This document shows positions 32,381-44,209 of a stretch of DNA of 64,000 bases, one piece after another. The DNA lies in contig NC_079312.1 in NCBI RefSeq assembly GCF_029931775.1, forward strand, positions 14,329,821-14,393,820, read 5' to 3'. Source of the DNA: Euleptes europaea. Its lineage: Eukaryota > Chordata > Lepidosauria > Squamata > Sphaerodactylidae. Each line of letters starts with the position of its first letter. Within the stretch, counting starts at the first letter, position 1. A program made the translations under genes and the position numbers. Below the pieces are notes generated by a model that was given only the letters and a program-made list of their open reading frames with translations, was not told where the DNA came from and ran no database searches.

Positions 32381-32499
32381 GTACCATTATGAATAACATA
32401 AAATACACACAGACAGATCTTTCTACAAAACTGAAAAAGCCCACGGCTTGCAGAAAAATCTGAAATAAAAAAATTAAATAAAATTGGAGTTTCAAACCT

Positions 32500-33225
32500 A
32501 CCAAAATAATAGAAGCAGCGCCTGTAGCTTTAAGAACTGAATGTCCTCAATAGTTGTGGCTAGGCAACCACAAAAGTATTTCCAGTCTTTGAACCTTGGT
32601 TTCTGTCAGTAAAAGGCAGGAGTAGGGGGCAGGGTCTTCTCCATCAGAGCCAGGCCTAGCAGCAACCACCAGGCAACGTGCTACCACACAACTTGCATGA
32701 CTCACCAGAACTGCCTACTTGATACTGTTCAACAGCAACCCCCTCCCCCCAAAAAAATCACACACACAAAATCTAATGTTTTGTGTTGGTTATTTTTTCA
32801 CACTTTAGAGATCTGTTTGGAACCTGTTTGGTCCTTAAAATTTGTCTCCTATTATGGTTTTGTAATTAGTTGCATTGAACATTGGGCTGACAAAGCCAAA
32901 AGCGAAATGTGTCAAATTGATCTGGATAACACGTTCTGAAGATCTTCTTGTTATCAATCCTGGACTTAAATACTCTTCATTACTCTTGCGGAACGGCTTT
33001 TTGCCCATCTGAACTCACCAAAGGCTTTTGCCTTATGAACTGCACTTATATTGTTTGGCAATTTGTTGTATTGAGATTTATACCAGGTTTTGATACTTTG
33101 GTCTTTCATATCATGTAGGTGTAATGTACATATTTGTGTATGTTCGTCTTTATTTGTCATATCACTTTTTGTAATATAACACTATTTGTTAGCAATTGGG
33201 TCTTGGGGTACTGTTTTCTTTCTCT
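32500..33225. other. Intergenic sequence with an old repeat tail, no gene
   Basis: Near 32887 it reads GGGCTGACAAAGCCAAAAGC then GAAATGTGTC, resembling Penelope-type tails of the CTGAnGAAGCC...GAAACGCGTC form. No coding frame is credible. Confidence 0.3.
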
Positions 33226-33228
33226 AGT

Positions 33229-33430
33229 AACCTCCAGGTGGTGGCTGGCGATCTCCCACTATTACAACTGCTCTCCAAGCAACAGAGATCAGGTCACCTG
33301 GAGAAAAAGGCTGCTTTGGAAGGTGGATTCTATGGCATTAATGAAGTCCCTTCCCTCCCCAAACCCCACCCTCCCAGGCTTCACCCCCAAAATCTCCAGG
33401 TATTTCCCAACCTGGAGCTGGCAACCCTAT
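33229..33430 (+). mobile_element. hAT-type MITE, family A
   Basis: ACCTCCAGGTGGTGGCTGGC, GCTGCTTTGGAAGGTGGATT and TGGAGCTGGCAACCCTATG. Left tip lost; no clear duplication. Confidence 0.75.
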
Positions 33431-33434
33431 GAGA

Positions 33435-33720
33435 AGCAGATACAATGTGGGTCGTTGGTGGGTGGGAAGTAGAGAAGGAATCATGGAAAGGTGAAGATAA
33501 GGGGGTTGCCAGGAGGAGGGAAAATGGAAATGGTGTGGGGAAGGGGATACAGAGGAAAATGTGTCCCTACCAGGCTACCAGGGGGAGGGAAGAAGGGAAA
33601 GCTGAAGGGGGAGAGAGATAAAGGTAAGTTGGGTGGGAAGGGGGGAAGGCAGAAGGAAAAGGGGAGAGGCTATGGGGGCTTTCAGTGAAGGGGAATACTG
33701 GGGGGGGATGTGTTTCCCAT
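33435..33720. other. Purine-rich low-complexity stretch
   Basis: G/A-rich plus strand with runs of GGGAAGG and GGAAAA type. The short open frames across it are compositional. Confidence 0.5.
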
Positions 33721-33868
33721 TACAACTCCTTGTGGGTCCCCATTTGTCAATATCAACCAGCTATAACATCTAGGAATAGAGCCTCCACAAACAGAGGAAA
33801 CACACCACTCAGTAGCATCACTGGAAACAAACAACAGCATATTTGATAAATGGAGCGTTGACTCTCAG

Positions 33869-34347
33869 GGGGTTACCACACTTGTATTCCCAGCGATGTA
33901 TTAAGAGTTTGAAAACGTTATAAAAAATACTGTTCACACTTTGTTTGGACCCTTTAGCTGTGAAGACGTCTTTCAACCATTTATAAACCGTGGTATCCAA
34001 AAACCCTTTTAAAGCGATGTTTTTTATAACATTTTCAAACTCTTAATACATCGGTTTTTGTAGGTTATCCGGGCTGTGTGACCGTGGTCTTGGTATTTTC
34101 TTTCCTGACGTTTCACCAGCAGCTGTGGCAGGCATCTTCAGAGGAGTAACACTTAAGGACAGTGTCTCCTCTGAAGTGTTAATCCTCTGAAGATGCCGGC
34201 CACAGCTGCTGGCAAAACGTCAGGAATGAAAATACCAAGACCACGGTCACACAGCCTGGATAACCTACAAGAACCAATGAACTCTAACCGTGAAAGCCTT
34301 CGACAATATCTTAATACATCGCTGGGAATACAAAGTGCGGTAACCCC
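33869..34347. mobile_element. Foldback MITE with long inverted arms, interrupted
   Basis: Left arm GGGGTTACCACACTTGTATT then CCCAGCGATGTATTAAGAG; the right arm is its reverse complement, ending AGTGCGGTAACCCC. The arms are about 55-60 bp or more around a loop at 33930-34010. The right arm is split by the insertion 34054-34308. Superfamily not assigned. Confidence 0.7.
34054..34308. mobile_element. Palindromic Penelope-tail insertion
   Basis: Two inverted copies of the Penelope-like terminus (TGTAGGTTATCCGGGCTGTG at the left; CACAGCCTGGATAACCTACA at the right) meet near 34160. A perfect 13-bp duplication, TCTTAATACATCG (34041-34053, 34309-34321), flanks it. The right copy ends GTGAAAGCCTTCGACAATA, the same end as the large element at 54664-57362. 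No coding sequence. Confidence 0.85.
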
Positions 34348-34539
34348 TTCAGAAGCTCATACCCCACAAAATCTTATTGGACTCTGGACTGGAATTTAGC
34401 AATTCTACTGAAGACCAATGAAGTTACCCTCTGAAACAACAAGGGAGGGAACTGTTACCTTCAGGGAAGGATCTGGCTTGCCACAGTTGGAAACAAGATA
34501 CTTTACTAGATAGAGCTGTGAACTGATAAAGGAACGACA

Positions 34540-35290
34540 TAAGAAAAGCCCTGCTGGATCAGACCAAAGTCCCATCTAGTCCAGCATTTTGTTCACAGAG
34601 CCCAATCGGCTACCTCGAGGAAGCCCACAGGCAGCAAGACTGAAACAGCATCATCCTGCCTGCACCCCAGAGTAACTGATTTAAAGAGGCATACTACCTC
34701 TGGTACTGGAGAGAGTAGATACCCATCATGATTAGCACCCATTGCTAGCCCAGGGCTCTACGAATTTGTCCACTGCCCCTTTTAAAGCCTTCCAAGTTGG
34801 TGGCCGTGACCACATCCACAAATTAACTATAGTGTTGTGTGAAGAAATCTTCCTTTTGTCTGTTCTGAATTTGCCACCCTAGGAGCCCCGTGGCGCAGAG
34901 TGTTAAGCTGCAGTACTGCAGTCCAAACTCTGCTCATGACCTGAGTTCGATCCCGACAGAAGTCGGTTTCAGGTAGCCGGCTCAAGGTTGACTCAGCCTT
35001 TCATCCTTCCGAGGTCGGTCAAATGAGTACCCAGCTTGCTGGGGGTAAAGGGAAGATGACTGGGGAAGGCACTGGCAAACCACCCCATAAAACAAAAAGT
35101 CTGCCTAGAAAACGTCGGGATGTGACGTCACCCCATGGGTCAGGAATGACCCGGTGCACAGGGGACCTTTACCTTTACAGATTCAGTGGATGACCCCAGG
35201 TTCTGGTATTATGGGAGAGGAAGGACTCCTCAAGCATATTTTATTATTTCCGTGTCTTGCTCTTCATTAGTGCTGATCAAGTGGACAGGC
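34540..35290 (-). mobile_element. CR1 LINE 3' UTR, split by a Sauria SINE
   Basis: ACATAAGAAAAGCCCTGCTG and GATCAGACCAAAGTCCCATC are the reverse complement of the CR1 end at 42550-42592. CR1 sequence seems to resume right of the SINE with TCAGTGGATGACCCCAGG and TGGTATTATGGGAGAGG. Confidence 0.7.
34881..35178 (+). mobile_element. Sauria SINE, full length
   Basis: tRNA-like head with an A-box region (GTGGCGCAGAGTGTTAAGC) and B box GAGTTCGATCC, the body GAGGTCGGTCAAATGAGTAC, GGGAAGGCACTGGCAAACCA, and an RTE-related tail GTGACGTCACCCCATGGG ending CCTTTACCTTTAC. This is the classic squamate SINE and anchors the taxonomic call. Moderately young, as all parts are present. Confidence 0.92.
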
Positions 35291-36610
35291 ACCAACTCTT
35301 GTGCAAATGAGCACGGAAGGATTAAGACTTCCTCTTTAGACCTCTGTCTCCCCCTCCCTCTTAACCACTGGTCTCCTTATCAGCCACTGAACCTATTTTC
35401 TCCACCATTTCCCTTCATCCAGGAATCTCCTTCCCTCTTTGCACTCACCTACTCCTGGAAACTTCTACATTGCATTTCATCTGGGACTACAGAAAGGCCA
35501 GACACACAAAAATCTTGCAAAGATAATCTCCTTGAAGAGGAGGAATCAGGTGGCTGAAAAGGCCACTCCCATTATTGGGCTTCTAGAAATGCAGGCTCCG
35601 ACCATTTAACCCTTTCCAGCCTCTCCCAGGTAAATGGCAGAAGACGAAAAAGGACCACCTGTGGGGAAAAGAGTTAGTTTACCACCTTCCCCTCACCCTC
35701 CTCTCCGCTTTTATATGGCAGTCAAACATTCAACACATGCAGCATCTTTCTTCATAGCCTCTCTCTGATGAGAGAAACGGCACCAGTTCAATTTCCACTT
35801 GCCATGGTGCTGAGCCCCAGACCCCCCTCCAACTCTTTAGCACCAGTGCTGAATTGATAGAGGTACTGAAACCCCTTTCTGGAGCCAGCTCTGCCCTCCA
35901 AGTCTGCATCTCTGTGATACGGAGCTTTCCGGTTCAACAGGGAGAGAGTGTGTCTTACACATGCTCAGAGAACATTCTTTCCTAAGTCATGCCATATCTC
36001 AGGGAGGTGAGTCAATACAGTGAACTGAGTTTTGGGATTCAACTGTCACAATGGTTGTCAACTGACTAGGGACAACTGCCAGCCTGACTTGGTCTTCTGC
36101 ATTTGCTGCAGCTAGATGTGAGGAAATTAGATGAAGCTTTTTTACACCATAGCTGTCAACATTCCCATCAGGCATATCTGATAGTCCCTCTGGAATGCTT
36201 AATTGCTAATATACAAGTATCCCGATGCTCTTAAAGTGGAAGGGAGGGGTGGTTGAAAAACTGGCAACCTTAGCCACGGTTCTCATTGGCCCCTGCAAAG
36301 GGACCACCAGTTAAGCCCTGGTAGGCTCTCAAAAGCAGTTTATGGTTTGACATAATATTTCTCAGGGATGGAAGTTCTAGCAATAAGCAGGCAGAGATCT
36401 GTGTTCTATGGAACTTCTAGTTTTCCCACCCCAAAAAGAATTCAAGAAACAAAATATCTGTTGAGTTTCGAGACCTTCTATATTGGAGTAACCCATGCTT
36501 ATACCATCTGAAGGGTTTCAGCGGAGCAAGTTGGTTCTTGGGTTAGACTCCTAAAGGTAGCTCTTGTCAGGCCAGAAAGTAAAGTTGTACCGTTAGGAGC
36601 ACGCTACACT
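35290..36610. other. Intergenic sequence, no supported gene
   Basis: No member of the window's repeat families is recognised. The longest open frame (35186-35557 plus, 123 aa) starts in CR1-derived sequence and shows no protein family motif. Confidence 0.3.
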
Positions 36611-36614
36611 ATGG

Positions 36615-36917
36615 ACTTTTATGCATGGCTGTTTCCTTCACTGTCACCCCTCTGATGACTTCGGGTCATTGTTTTGATTATACATGCCATTTTCGACTGT
36701 CAGATGTCGCCTTGCTCTCCCCCTGCGTTTCCGCACATTTTGCCTGCGTTTCCAGGAATCTGTTTTATCTCAAATTGGAAAACGCGGGCAAAACACAGGG
36801 AAGCGCAGTGGGGAGAATAGGGCAACTTCTGACGGTCGGAAACAACATGCATAATCAAAGCAAAGATCCGAAATTGTCAGAGGGGTTACCGTGAGGGAAG
36901 CAGTCATGCATAAAAGA
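36615..36917. mobile_element. MITE with inverted arms over 110 bp
   Basis: CTTTTATGCATGGCTGTTTCC at the left mirrors GGAAGCAGTCATGCATAAAAG at the right, and the match continues through CTCTCCCCCTGCG against CGCAGTGGGGAG. The arms differ by several substitutions. The paired open frames on opposite strands give similar peptides only because the arms are inverted copies. Superfamily not assigned. Confidence 0.75.
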
Positions 36918-37159
36918 CGTATGTCTTTGCTTGAGGCCTGGCTTTGCTCTTGGGGAGACCAAGTTTGTGTGAATGGGTACTTCAACATGAGTTTTACATA
37001 CACAATCATCCCAGTTCTCAAGAGGACACCAAAGGCATGTTGGAATTGATAAACGGGGCATTCTAAAGAGGGCATTCTAAAGAGACTGAATATTAGCTAT
37101 GCATGCAGATGTTCCCAGGGTCAGTCCCTTGTATTTCCAGTTAAAAATGGTCATAACAA

Positions 37160-37540
37160 TGTAGGGGTGTGGCCTATTGGCGAGCTGGCACACCACCGCC
37201 ATATCCACAAGGCCTTGCTATTGGCGAGTTGGCACACCGCCGCCATACCACACAAGGCCTTGGGGCAGTCAGGTGATGGTTGGCACACCACGTCATCTAG
37301 ACTGCCTCTGCAGAGGGGTTTAGAACAATAGACAAAGGCTTCTAATTCCTGCACCATATATGGAAGAGGTTGTTTGCTCGGCTGCCCTAGTTAGCTATCT
37401 CTGCCGCTACCATGGTTACTCACAACAGTTGCAAGTTACAAGTTACTTATTTACAGCTTCCTATAAATAAAACGCAGCTCTGTGACCAAAGGTCTGTTTC
37501 CTTGACACTGAGTCTTTTGTCTTCACTCTCCCAATTCCCA
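37160..37540 (+). mobile_element. Solo-LTR-like fossil
   Basis: TGTAGGGGTGTGGCC to CCAATTCCCA (TG..CA), with AATAAAACGCAGCTC as poly(A) region. The direct repeat CATAACAA lies on both sides (37152-37159, 37541-37548). Inside, a motif of about 45 bp with TATTGGCGAGCTGGCACACC is duplicated in tandem (37173-37262). Retroelement family unknown. Confidence 0.55.
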
Positions 37541-37689
37541 CATAACAATCAGGCTTTGGGAAGGGCATTTCTATCAGAGAGTCATTATCTATCCAAACAG
37601 ATCATACCGAGTCGATGCAGCCTACAGAAGTGAGATCACTCCTTCCAATAGTAAAGATGCTGACTTCTCTTATTTTCACGAAGGAAGCA

Positions 37690-38130
37690 AAATGAGGCCA
37701 CCCACACAGACAAGTGATTTGGCCACAAAGTTCCATGTTGTGATCACATCCAAGTTCGATTACTCTGATATGGTTTACTTGGGGCTGCCTTTGAAAGCTA
37801 TACAGAAGCTTCAGTTGGTACAAAATATAGCCAATAAGCAAAAGGCATGGTGGGATACAGGGATTGTACTACTCAGGTGCTCAAAGGTTTGCACGGGCTG
37901 CCCATCTGTTTTGGGGAATGATTCCACATGCTAGTTCCTTTTAAGGCCCTAAATGGCTTAGGCCAGGATACTTAAAGGATCATGTCCACACACACACCCT
38001 GGGAAACTTTTCTTCTGAGGCCCTGTTCTCTGTTCCCATGCCTTCAGAGGTGTAGTGGGTGGCAGTGAGAGGACTGTTTCTGTGGTTGTGCCTCACCTGT
38101 GGAATGCTCTCCCCCCCTGCAAGACTCATG
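37690..38130 (+). mobile_element. L2-type LINE RT C-terminal fragment
   Basis: The plus frame reads HVVITSKFDYSDMVYLGLPL and KAIQKLQLVQNIANK, the L2 signature (Y..LP....KLQLVQN.AA), followed out of frame by sequence typical of the same region. Old and broken by several indels. Confidence 0.7.
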
Positions 38131-38998
38131 TGGCACCCACATGAAGAACGCTTGGAAGAGAAGACACAATAATTTGCAATAGAGACTAAACAAGTTTGTA
38201 TGGAATGGCAAGAAACTGAGGATTAGATTCAAAATTCTACAAGATGAGAAAAAATGTATTAGAACTAGCTCATGGAGCAAAAATCTCTGGACATTTTGGA
38301 TTTGTAAAAACACTGCATTTGCTTCACTATCAATTCTGGTGGGCGGGTATGCGTTCTGATCTGGACTCCTTCATTCGCAGCTGTCCAGTATGCGCCACTG
38401 CTAAACGTCTGCCAAGCAAGCCCACCGGGCTGCTAAAACCGTTAGAGGTGCCTTCAGGGCCTTGGGAGGTAATAGCCATGGATTTCCTCAATGATTTACC
38501 ACTCAGTCATGGAAAAACTGTCCTGTGGGTGGTCACGGACCTTTTTTCCAAACAAGTTCATTTAGTCCCTTGTGCAGGCATGCCTTCCGCTCAAAGACTG
38601 GCTCACTTATTTGTGACACACATATTCAAATATCATTTCTTCCAGCGCAAGATAATCTTGGACCGCAGCTCTATATTTGTTGCCAAATTCTGGAAAGCCT
38701 TCCTCAAAATGGTGGGGGTGGAGCAGGGTCTGTCTAGTGCTTTCCACCCTCAAACAGATGGACAAACTGAAAGAGTGAATGCTGTACTAGAATGTTATCG
38801 CCGATGTTATGTGATTTATCATCAAGATGACTGGGTTGATCTGTTGCCTTTTGCAGAATATGCATATAATAATTCTGTTCATCAATCTACAGGTTTCAGC
38901 CCCTTCCGCATTGTGTATGGCAAGGAGTTTGGTCCCCTTGGGCAGGTGGATGTGTCAGGGGAGGAGGGAGGTACTGAGTTATCAGACTGGATTCAAAC

Positions 38999-41095
38999 TG
39001 TCGCGGTCCGTGCCGTTAAGGTACCCAGCTCCTAGAACTGACCCCTTCCTAAAAAGTGATCTGTATCTATTCAGCCCGTTACCCACTAAGCAGGGATCAA
39101 CACTTTCCATCTCTCGCGAGATAGATTTTCTATTGAATTGTTCCAGTAAAAATATGAAAAGAATATTTGAATAAAAATACTATTTATTTCACATAAAGTA
39201 TATGCATGTAAACAGTTACAGAAATAAAAACTGTATTAGTTAGTTCAACAGGAACAACAATTCTATGTATTCAAGCAATATTAATAATATCAACAATCTC
39301 TATGACTCTATATGAGAGTTTCTCAAGTATATATTCCATTCAAGAAATAATACAGTTTACAGAAATCTTGTAAAATAATGGTTAGTGCATTGAATAAGTA
39401 TTCTACTTCATTTTATGTAAATATAAGACAGTTATGTCATTGCAGAGTTTCTGTAAGGAGTCTATAAGTTCATTTAGAATAGTTAGATTTCCTTCAGATA
39501 TCCTCTTAGTATTATTCTGTTATTTTATTGAGAGATCGCTTTGGTTCCATAGTTTCATGTTAGAGCTGGTTCTATAGCTCTTAACATCAGTCTATTTGAG
39601 ACTGAAGGCATAAAACCATAGAGTCTCTATGTTTGAGATTATAAAAGATTCTGTGAAAACCATACTCAAAGATGGCTTTGCTGTATAGCTGTATAGCTAA
39701 GAGCTATACTGTAATTAATCAGTATTTGAAGCTATGTGTAAAGCTTAACATTATGTGTAGAGTATAAACTCTATTCTACAATCTCTCTGGCAGTGCCAGT
39801 CTTTAGAGAGTATTGAATATAGTTCAGCTTAAGAGCTTAGAGCTCCATGGATCTCCATCCATGTATTTCCAATTATATGTATTTCAATTGGAGTAATTCT
39901 ATGTGTTAGCCATTGTTGGCTGTGATGCATGTTCATGTATGCATGTATATGTTAGACAGTTCTGTATGAGACTTTAGTCTTAGAGCGGACTGCAGAGTAT
40001 ATTCCTCTCCCTGTGTAGAGGAACCCCTGGAATATGCTCTGTTAGTGGGCTTCTTAGAGAAGCTGCATTTACTTCTTGTCTGTCAGAACTAGGAAGTCTG
40101 TATATAAGACAGATCTTATGAGAAGACATTAGTCTTGTTAGAACAAATGAACTCTCAATGTCACCATATTCAAACATGGTAAGATCCATACTCTTATAGT
40201 CCTTAGAGCATAAGAGTCTTCATCACATATTCAAGATGAAGCATCTGTACAGACAGTTATTCCAGACAATCAGTCTTCAGAGGGACAGACTGTGTGGCAT
40301 AATAACTCTCTTTGTAAGAGTTCTTCAGAAACAGAGACAAGAATAAATGTGTCCTGATCCACGCAAGGATCAGTTTCCTAATCCCCACAAGGACTAGGCT
40401 GCCAAGGCTTTTACATCTCTTGGTAGATGGAGGAAGTCCATAGGTCAGCATGTTCAGACCATCAGGAACCTCTCTCTTAGTCTCACTCTTAGTCTCACGC
40501 AAGAGACATATGTAGGGAGTGAGGTCAGACAGCGTCCAGCCGTCTTCCTTCAACCCCCTGCCTTCCTAGTTTTACATTTTTGGCGGATGTTTGGGAGAGC
40601 CAACAGCCAAGCAACATTCAGTTGCTCTCTGCCAACTCTCTAACCTGTAGTCAGAGAGAGAGCTCTATTTATACCTTTCCAGAGCCATTTATCTTGCAGA
40701 TGGGCTGGTTTAGTAATCTTTTAGTTCCAGTATCCCTTAGCTAAGGCATTCTATAAATAAACCATAGCTTGTTTAGTCAGTAGTTCAATAGGCTATTTAA
40801 TTATAAATGGTACTGTATCCTTGACTGTCATCTGTTATAGTTAATGGATATGACCTTGTCTATCTTTGTCCAGCTGTATGCTTTGCTTAATCGGCATCCC
40901 TGCAGCTGTGACCTTTAATGATATGACATGATTTTAATAGCAAGTTACTAGCCTTGAGCTTAATGCAGTCACAGGTGTTCCAAGTGTACCAGTCTATGAA
41001 ATGACATCATTTCTATAACATATTTCTGTCCTCATGAAGCCTAATGGGACATGCTTTCATATCAAAATCCTGTTCACATATGATAGCCCATGACA
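38999..41095 (+). mobile_element. Long solo-LTR-like element inside the gypsy copy
   Basis: Begins TGTCGCGGTCCGTGCCG and ends GATAGCCCATGACA, with 4-bp AAAC on both sides (38995-38998, 41096-41099). Related to 16619-18764 through its first 30 bp, ACTATTTATTTCACATAA, GAGTGAGGTCAGACAGC and the GGAGAGCCAACAGCCA block. Noncoding and AT-rich. It is younger than the gypsy insertion. Confidence 0.75.
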
Positions 41096-41678
41096 AAACC
41101 ATCCAGTCTACTTGGCCTTGGTTAACTAGAAATCTGGAACGGGCCAAATGGAAGTATAAGGCTCAAGCAGACACGCATTGGTCTCCAGGCAGGACGCTCA
41201 GGGTGGGGGATCAAGTATATCTCTCCACCAAAAACCTACGGTCTCTGCAACCCTCCAAAAAACTGAGTGAAAAATACATTGGCCCTTTCCCTGTCACCCG
41301 AGTGCTTAATGAAGTCACGGTGGAGCTACAACTCCCCAAAAAATTGAAGAGGGTCCATCCAGTTTTCCATGTCAGTTTATTGAAACAGTACGTACCCACG
41401 TCCCAGTGGCATAGAGAGAAGCCCCCAGAAGTCCCTGAAATGGTGGGAGGGCAGGAGTACTGTGAAGTTTCCAAAATCCTTGATTCCCACGTTCATAGGG
41501 GGGGGGGGGCTTGGAATACCTAGTCCGATGGAAGCATTTCAGTCCCGCCCATGATGAATGGGTTAAACATCGTCACATCTCCGCCCCTCGCCTGCTACGT
41601 CAATTCCATGCTATGTATCCAGATAAGCCCGCCCCGTCGACTGACGTGGGGAGGAGGGAGCTCTAAGGGGGGCAGAAT

Positions 41679-41967
41679 GTGAGCTCCAAGCTGGGAGCGC
41701 AGCTGGAGTCAAGGTCGAGTAGCTCAGCAGTTTGTTTTGACGGCCTGCTGTAATCTATCATGGCAACCAGAGTCAGCCTGGTATCTAACGGTGCCATTTC
41801 TGATGTATAATGGCGCCCTTCTGATGTATGTTTCAACCTGCCCGCCTTTCCTCACTTGAGTCCTCGTCCCTTTTCCTGTAAGTTGCTGCCTTTCACCTTA
41901 TGCTTCCCAAATAAATGGCTTCTTAGACAACTCTGTTTGGATGTTCTGTTGTTTGGGATTTGACAGG
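41679..41967 (+). repeat. Gypsy 3' LTR
   Basis: TGTGAGCTCCAAGCTGGGAG to GTTTGGGATTTGACA, directly after a polypurine tract, with CCCAAATAAATGGCTTC as poly(A) signal region. About 289 bp. No second LTR is available for dating. Confidence 0.75.
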
Positions 41968-41977
41968 TGGACTCAGA

Positions 41978-42592
41978 CCTTACAAATACTATGTACAGTT
42001 CTGGTCACCACACCTAAAGAAGGATATTGCAGAGCTTGAGAAGGTGTAGAAAAGAACAACCAAAAGGGGGCTAGAGAAACTGCCCTATGAGGAGAGATTA
42101 AAACATTTAAGGCTGTTTAGCTTGGAAAGAAGGCGGTTAAGGGGAGACATGATAGAGATCTATAAAATTATGCATGGTTTGGAGAGAGTGGACAGGAAGA
42201 AGCTTTCCTCCCTCTCTCATAATACTAGAATGCAGGGTCAATTACTGAAGTAGGAGGGTGAGAGATTCTAAACAGATACAAGGAAGTATTTTTTTTCCAC
42301 ACAACTCATAGTTGTGGAATTCCCTGCCCCAGTATGTGGTGATGGCAGTCTACTTGGAAGGCATTTAAACGGAAGTGGACGTGGTCATGGAGGAGAGGAT
42401 TATTCATGGCTACTAGTCAAAGTGGATACTAGTCATGTTGCATACCTATTCTCTCCAGGATCAAAGGAGCATGCCTATTATCTTAGGTGCTGTGGAACAC
42501 AGGCAGGATAATGCTGCTGCAGTTGTCTTGTTTGTGGGCTTCCTTGATGGACCTTGGTCTGATCCAGCATGGCCTTTCTTATGTTCTTACCT
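41978..42592 (+). mobile_element. CR1 LINE 3' end
   Basis: Starts in the RT C-terminal coding part (ACTATGTACAGTTCTGGTCA; same as 63850), continues through GAAACTGCCCTATGAGGAGA, and ends GCCTTTCTTATGTTCTTAC. The frame is broken (AAGGTGTAGAAAAG stop, and a small deletion before GGGGGCTAGAG). Confidence 0.85.
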
Positions 42593-42699
42593 CCGGTGGT
42601 CACATACAGCTCTCAACTGAAACCTGTCCAACGTATTATTAACAACCTACAAACAAAGCTGGATTGTGACACTTCCCTCTTTAATGTAAAGCAAAAGCC

Positions 42700-42960
42700 A
42701 GGCCTCTACCCCCTTAACTGCCTTCTTTCCAAGCTAAACAGCCCTAAGCATTTTAACCGCTCCCCATAGGGCAGTTGCTCCAGTCCCCTGATCATTTTAG
42801 TTGCTCTTTTCTGCACCTTCTCAAGCTCTGCAATATCCTTTTTAGGTGTGGTGACCAGAACTGTACACCGGTATTCCAAGTGTGGTCTCACCATAGATTT
42901 CTTCAAGCAGCAGTTTTATTCTCTAGTCCTCTTCTAATTATGGCCAGCGTGGAATCTTCT
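42700..42960 (-). mobile_element. CR1 LINE RT C-terminal fragment
   Basis: The minus frame (42706-42906) reads [32 protein letters not shown] and [11 protein letters not shown], canonical CR1. Both ends truncated. Confidence 0.85.
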
Positions 42961-43957
42961 GAGTGAGGAGGTCCTGGGACAAAAGCTGATGGATATGCAA
43001 AAAGCTTGTTGAGATTTGCTTCGTATATTACAGTTACTGCTGCTTTTGTTTTGTAAAAACGTTAAACAGCACTTCAAAAAAGTAATCTACAGTTCCAGCA
43101 AGCAGGAGCTTCTTCTTGCTTCTGCACTAATCATACCAATACATGCCAACTATTGGGGTAGGGAAGTGAAGGGAAATTGGGAAGGATAGGTGGGATATGG
43201 CAGGAGAGGATGCTTGTGGGAGCAGCAGAAGGGGTACTAGGGGATTACGAGAATATTTGATTTTACTGTAATTTTAAAAATGTAAATAAAAAGTTTGCAT
43301 TGTCATTTAAATGTTAAAGTTGTATTTCAGCTGTCTGAAGATCATTTGTTGAAGCCACCCTAAATTTCTGGGGAGCCCCTCTCTAAACCCCCATAGACCT
43401 GCCTCCATACATAGTGCCCATGGAGGCCCCTCCCTATGCTATCATAGCAATTCCTCTGGCCCAGCCCCAGCCTCCCCTGGAAAGTCTACGCCTCTGTACC
43501 CCGTCCTCTTCCAGGCACCAACCAAACAGATGAAGCTGCCTTATACTGAATCAGACGCTTGGGTCCATCAAAGTCAGTATTGTCTACTAGACTGACAATC
43601 TAACTGCTGGTTCCAGAGGAATTGTTGAGATTTCCTCCCCAAAGGGAAAAGGAAATCACTGCTCTGGAGAGTCAGTGTTGTGGTGGGGAAAAGCCTGGGT
43701 GCCAGACTTTCCTTCCAAGTGGGCTAGTTTTTTGCTCAGTTTGGAATCCGGAAGGCTCCTTTCTCAGGCAGCAAATCTTCCGTTCTCTCCCCTCCTGACT
43801 GGTAAGGAAGATCAGAGAAATCAAGGAATCTGGCTGGTGACTGGTCTGGAAAGGAGCTCCTTCTCTTTGGGACTCCCTGTCTCCAAAGCATTGGCCCCTC
43901 CCAAATCAAAGTCTCTGTACTTTACAGTAAAAAATAACATTAAACAGTAAAAAAAAC

Positions 43958-44105
43958 AGCTAGAATGTGATTCAAATAGAATGTGATCCATAGAATGGAT
44001 TCACATTCTAGCTGTATCTGAAGAAGTGAGCTGTGGCTCACGAAAGCTCATACCCTGCCAGAAAATATTTTTGTTAGTCTTTAAGGTGCTACCGACTCTT
44101 GCTCT
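43958..44105 (+). repeat. Penelope-tail-like repeat with hammerhead-like core
   Basis: CTGAAGAAGTGAGCTGTGGC followed by TCACGAAAGCTCATACCCTG and TTGTTAGTCTTTAAGGTGCT. The adjoining 43958-44016 is a small palindrome (ACAGCTAGAATGTGATTC against GATTCACATTCTAGCTGT). Confidence 0.6.
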
Positions 44106-44209
44106 TTTCTAAAGGCATCCAGGTGATTTTAAGGTACTGGGAGGATCCATGGAAGGAGGCATCCATAAAATACTCTGGGTCTGCGACATTTCAAAACTGG
44201 CAACTGGAA

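Larger units (their letters stand above)
38200..41967 (+). mobile_element. Ty3/gypsy retrotransposon fossil, 3' part
   Basis: Shows the integrase end of a gypsy pol region (H/C zinc-binding part, core domain, and C-terminal GPF/Y-like part with a chromodomain-like end), then a polypurine tract (AAGGGGGGCAGAA) and a 3' LTR (41679-41967). Gag, protease, RT and the 5' LTR are not in the window, so the copy is 5'-truncated. It is broken, interrupted by a 2.1 kb LTR-like element (38999-41095) and carries at least one further break. Confidence 0.85.

Noticed and set aside
34881-34960. A tRNA gene
   Set aside because: A- and B-box-like sequence belongs to the Sauria SINE head; no acceptor stem closes and the SINE body follows.
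35186-35557. 123-residue plus-strand frame
   Set aside because: It begins in CR1 3' UTR-derived sequence and shows no recognisable domain.
36625-37075. A conserved protein suggested by similar peptides on opposite strands
   Set aside because: The similarity is produced by the inverted arms of a MITE.
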